Shown in pieces: positions 57,205 through 57,281 of a stretch of DNA of 57,281 nt; position 1 is the stretch's first letter, and the number at the start of each line of letters is the position of its first letter. This stretch comes from Dimargaris cristalligena (taxonomy: Eukaryota > Kickxellomycota > Dimargaritomycetes > Dimargaritales > Dimargaritaceae), in the NCBI GenBank assembly GCA_027576995.1, contig JANBQC010000117.1, positions 1 to 57,281 on the forward strand, given 5' to 3'. A model generated the notes under the pieces. The model was given only the letters and a program-made list of their open reading frames with translations. It was not told where the DNA came from and did no database searches. Made by a program: the position numbers and the translations under genes.

Positions 57205-57281
57205 TGCTAACTGTGAGATTCGAACTCACGCCTCTTTCGAGACCGCAACTTGAGTGCGGCGCCTTAGACCAACTCGGCCAA
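57205..57281 (-). tRNA. tRNA-Leu(CAA), 5' end cut by the window edge
   Basis: On the minus strand the gene reads from position 7 of the tRNA to the discriminator base A at 57205. It has the D-arm beginning GGCCGAG, an anticodon arm CCGCA-CTCAAGT-TGCGG with anticodon CAA, a long variable arm typical of leucine tRNAs, the T-arm GTGAG-TTCGAAT-CTCAC, and the 3' acceptor strand AGTTAGC. Only the first six bases lie outside. It has no intron. Confidence 0.95.

Overview
The window looks like nuclear DNA of a fungus. Genes are spaced by kilobases and interrupted by spliceosomal introns with strong GTAAGT-type donors; the proteins are eukaryotic (GSK3 kinase, TRAPP subunit Bet3, BRO1-domain protein, WDR53- and METTL23-type proteins, a TOE1-type deadenylase, an UNC93-like transporter) and are mixed with secreted proteins carrying fungal-style signal peptides and dibasic (Kex2-type) sites. 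The co-occurrence of TOE1-, WDR53- and METTL23-type genes with introns of about 90-530 nt suggests an early-diverging (non-Dikarya) fungus; that placement is inference and was not tested. Most multi-exon models were built by hand from splice sites, reading phase and family motifs, so exon coordinates are predictions.

Layout. 1-1181: edge of a decayed Ty3/Gypsy-like LTR retroelement on the minus strand. 3261-3950: secreted CAP/PR-1 protein. 4933-6652 (minus): TOE1-like RNA 3' exonuclease whose CCCH finger is rebuilt exactly by splicing. 6.7-12.5 kb: no gene seen. 12546-13064: unrecognised disordered protein. 17550-18974: UNC93-like membrane protein. 24319-25772: GSK3 kinase. 27320-30958: two genes for secreted proteins, both broken (one by two frame changes, one by an in-frame TAG). 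32873-34614: METTL23-like methyltransferase with a GC-AG intron. 35164-38778: BRO1/ALIX/Rim20-like ESCRT-associated protein. 40923-42594: secreted double-psi beta-barrel (expansin-like) protein with 13-residue repeats. 43196-44746 (minus): Bet3. 45364-48561 (minus): WDR53-like six-exon gene. 50009-50554: Hsp20-type small heat shock protein with a His-rich insert. 54262-55945 (minus): secreted protein of unknown family with an F-box-like stretch. The right edge is a tRNA-Leu(CAA) cut by the window end.

There is no operon or obvious pathway cluster. Functions are ordinary housekeeping (RNA processing, trafficking, signalling, chaperone) interleaved with secreted, probably fast-evolving proteins. 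The most noteworthy new structure is a 137-138 bp repeat with terminal inverted repeats (TIRs), a likely MITE family, in three diverged copies (26869-27006, 38961-39098, and inverted at 52949-53085). Other points of interest are the two broken secretory genes, the GC-AG intron, the higher-order repeat in the expansin-like gene, and the secreted F-box-like protein.
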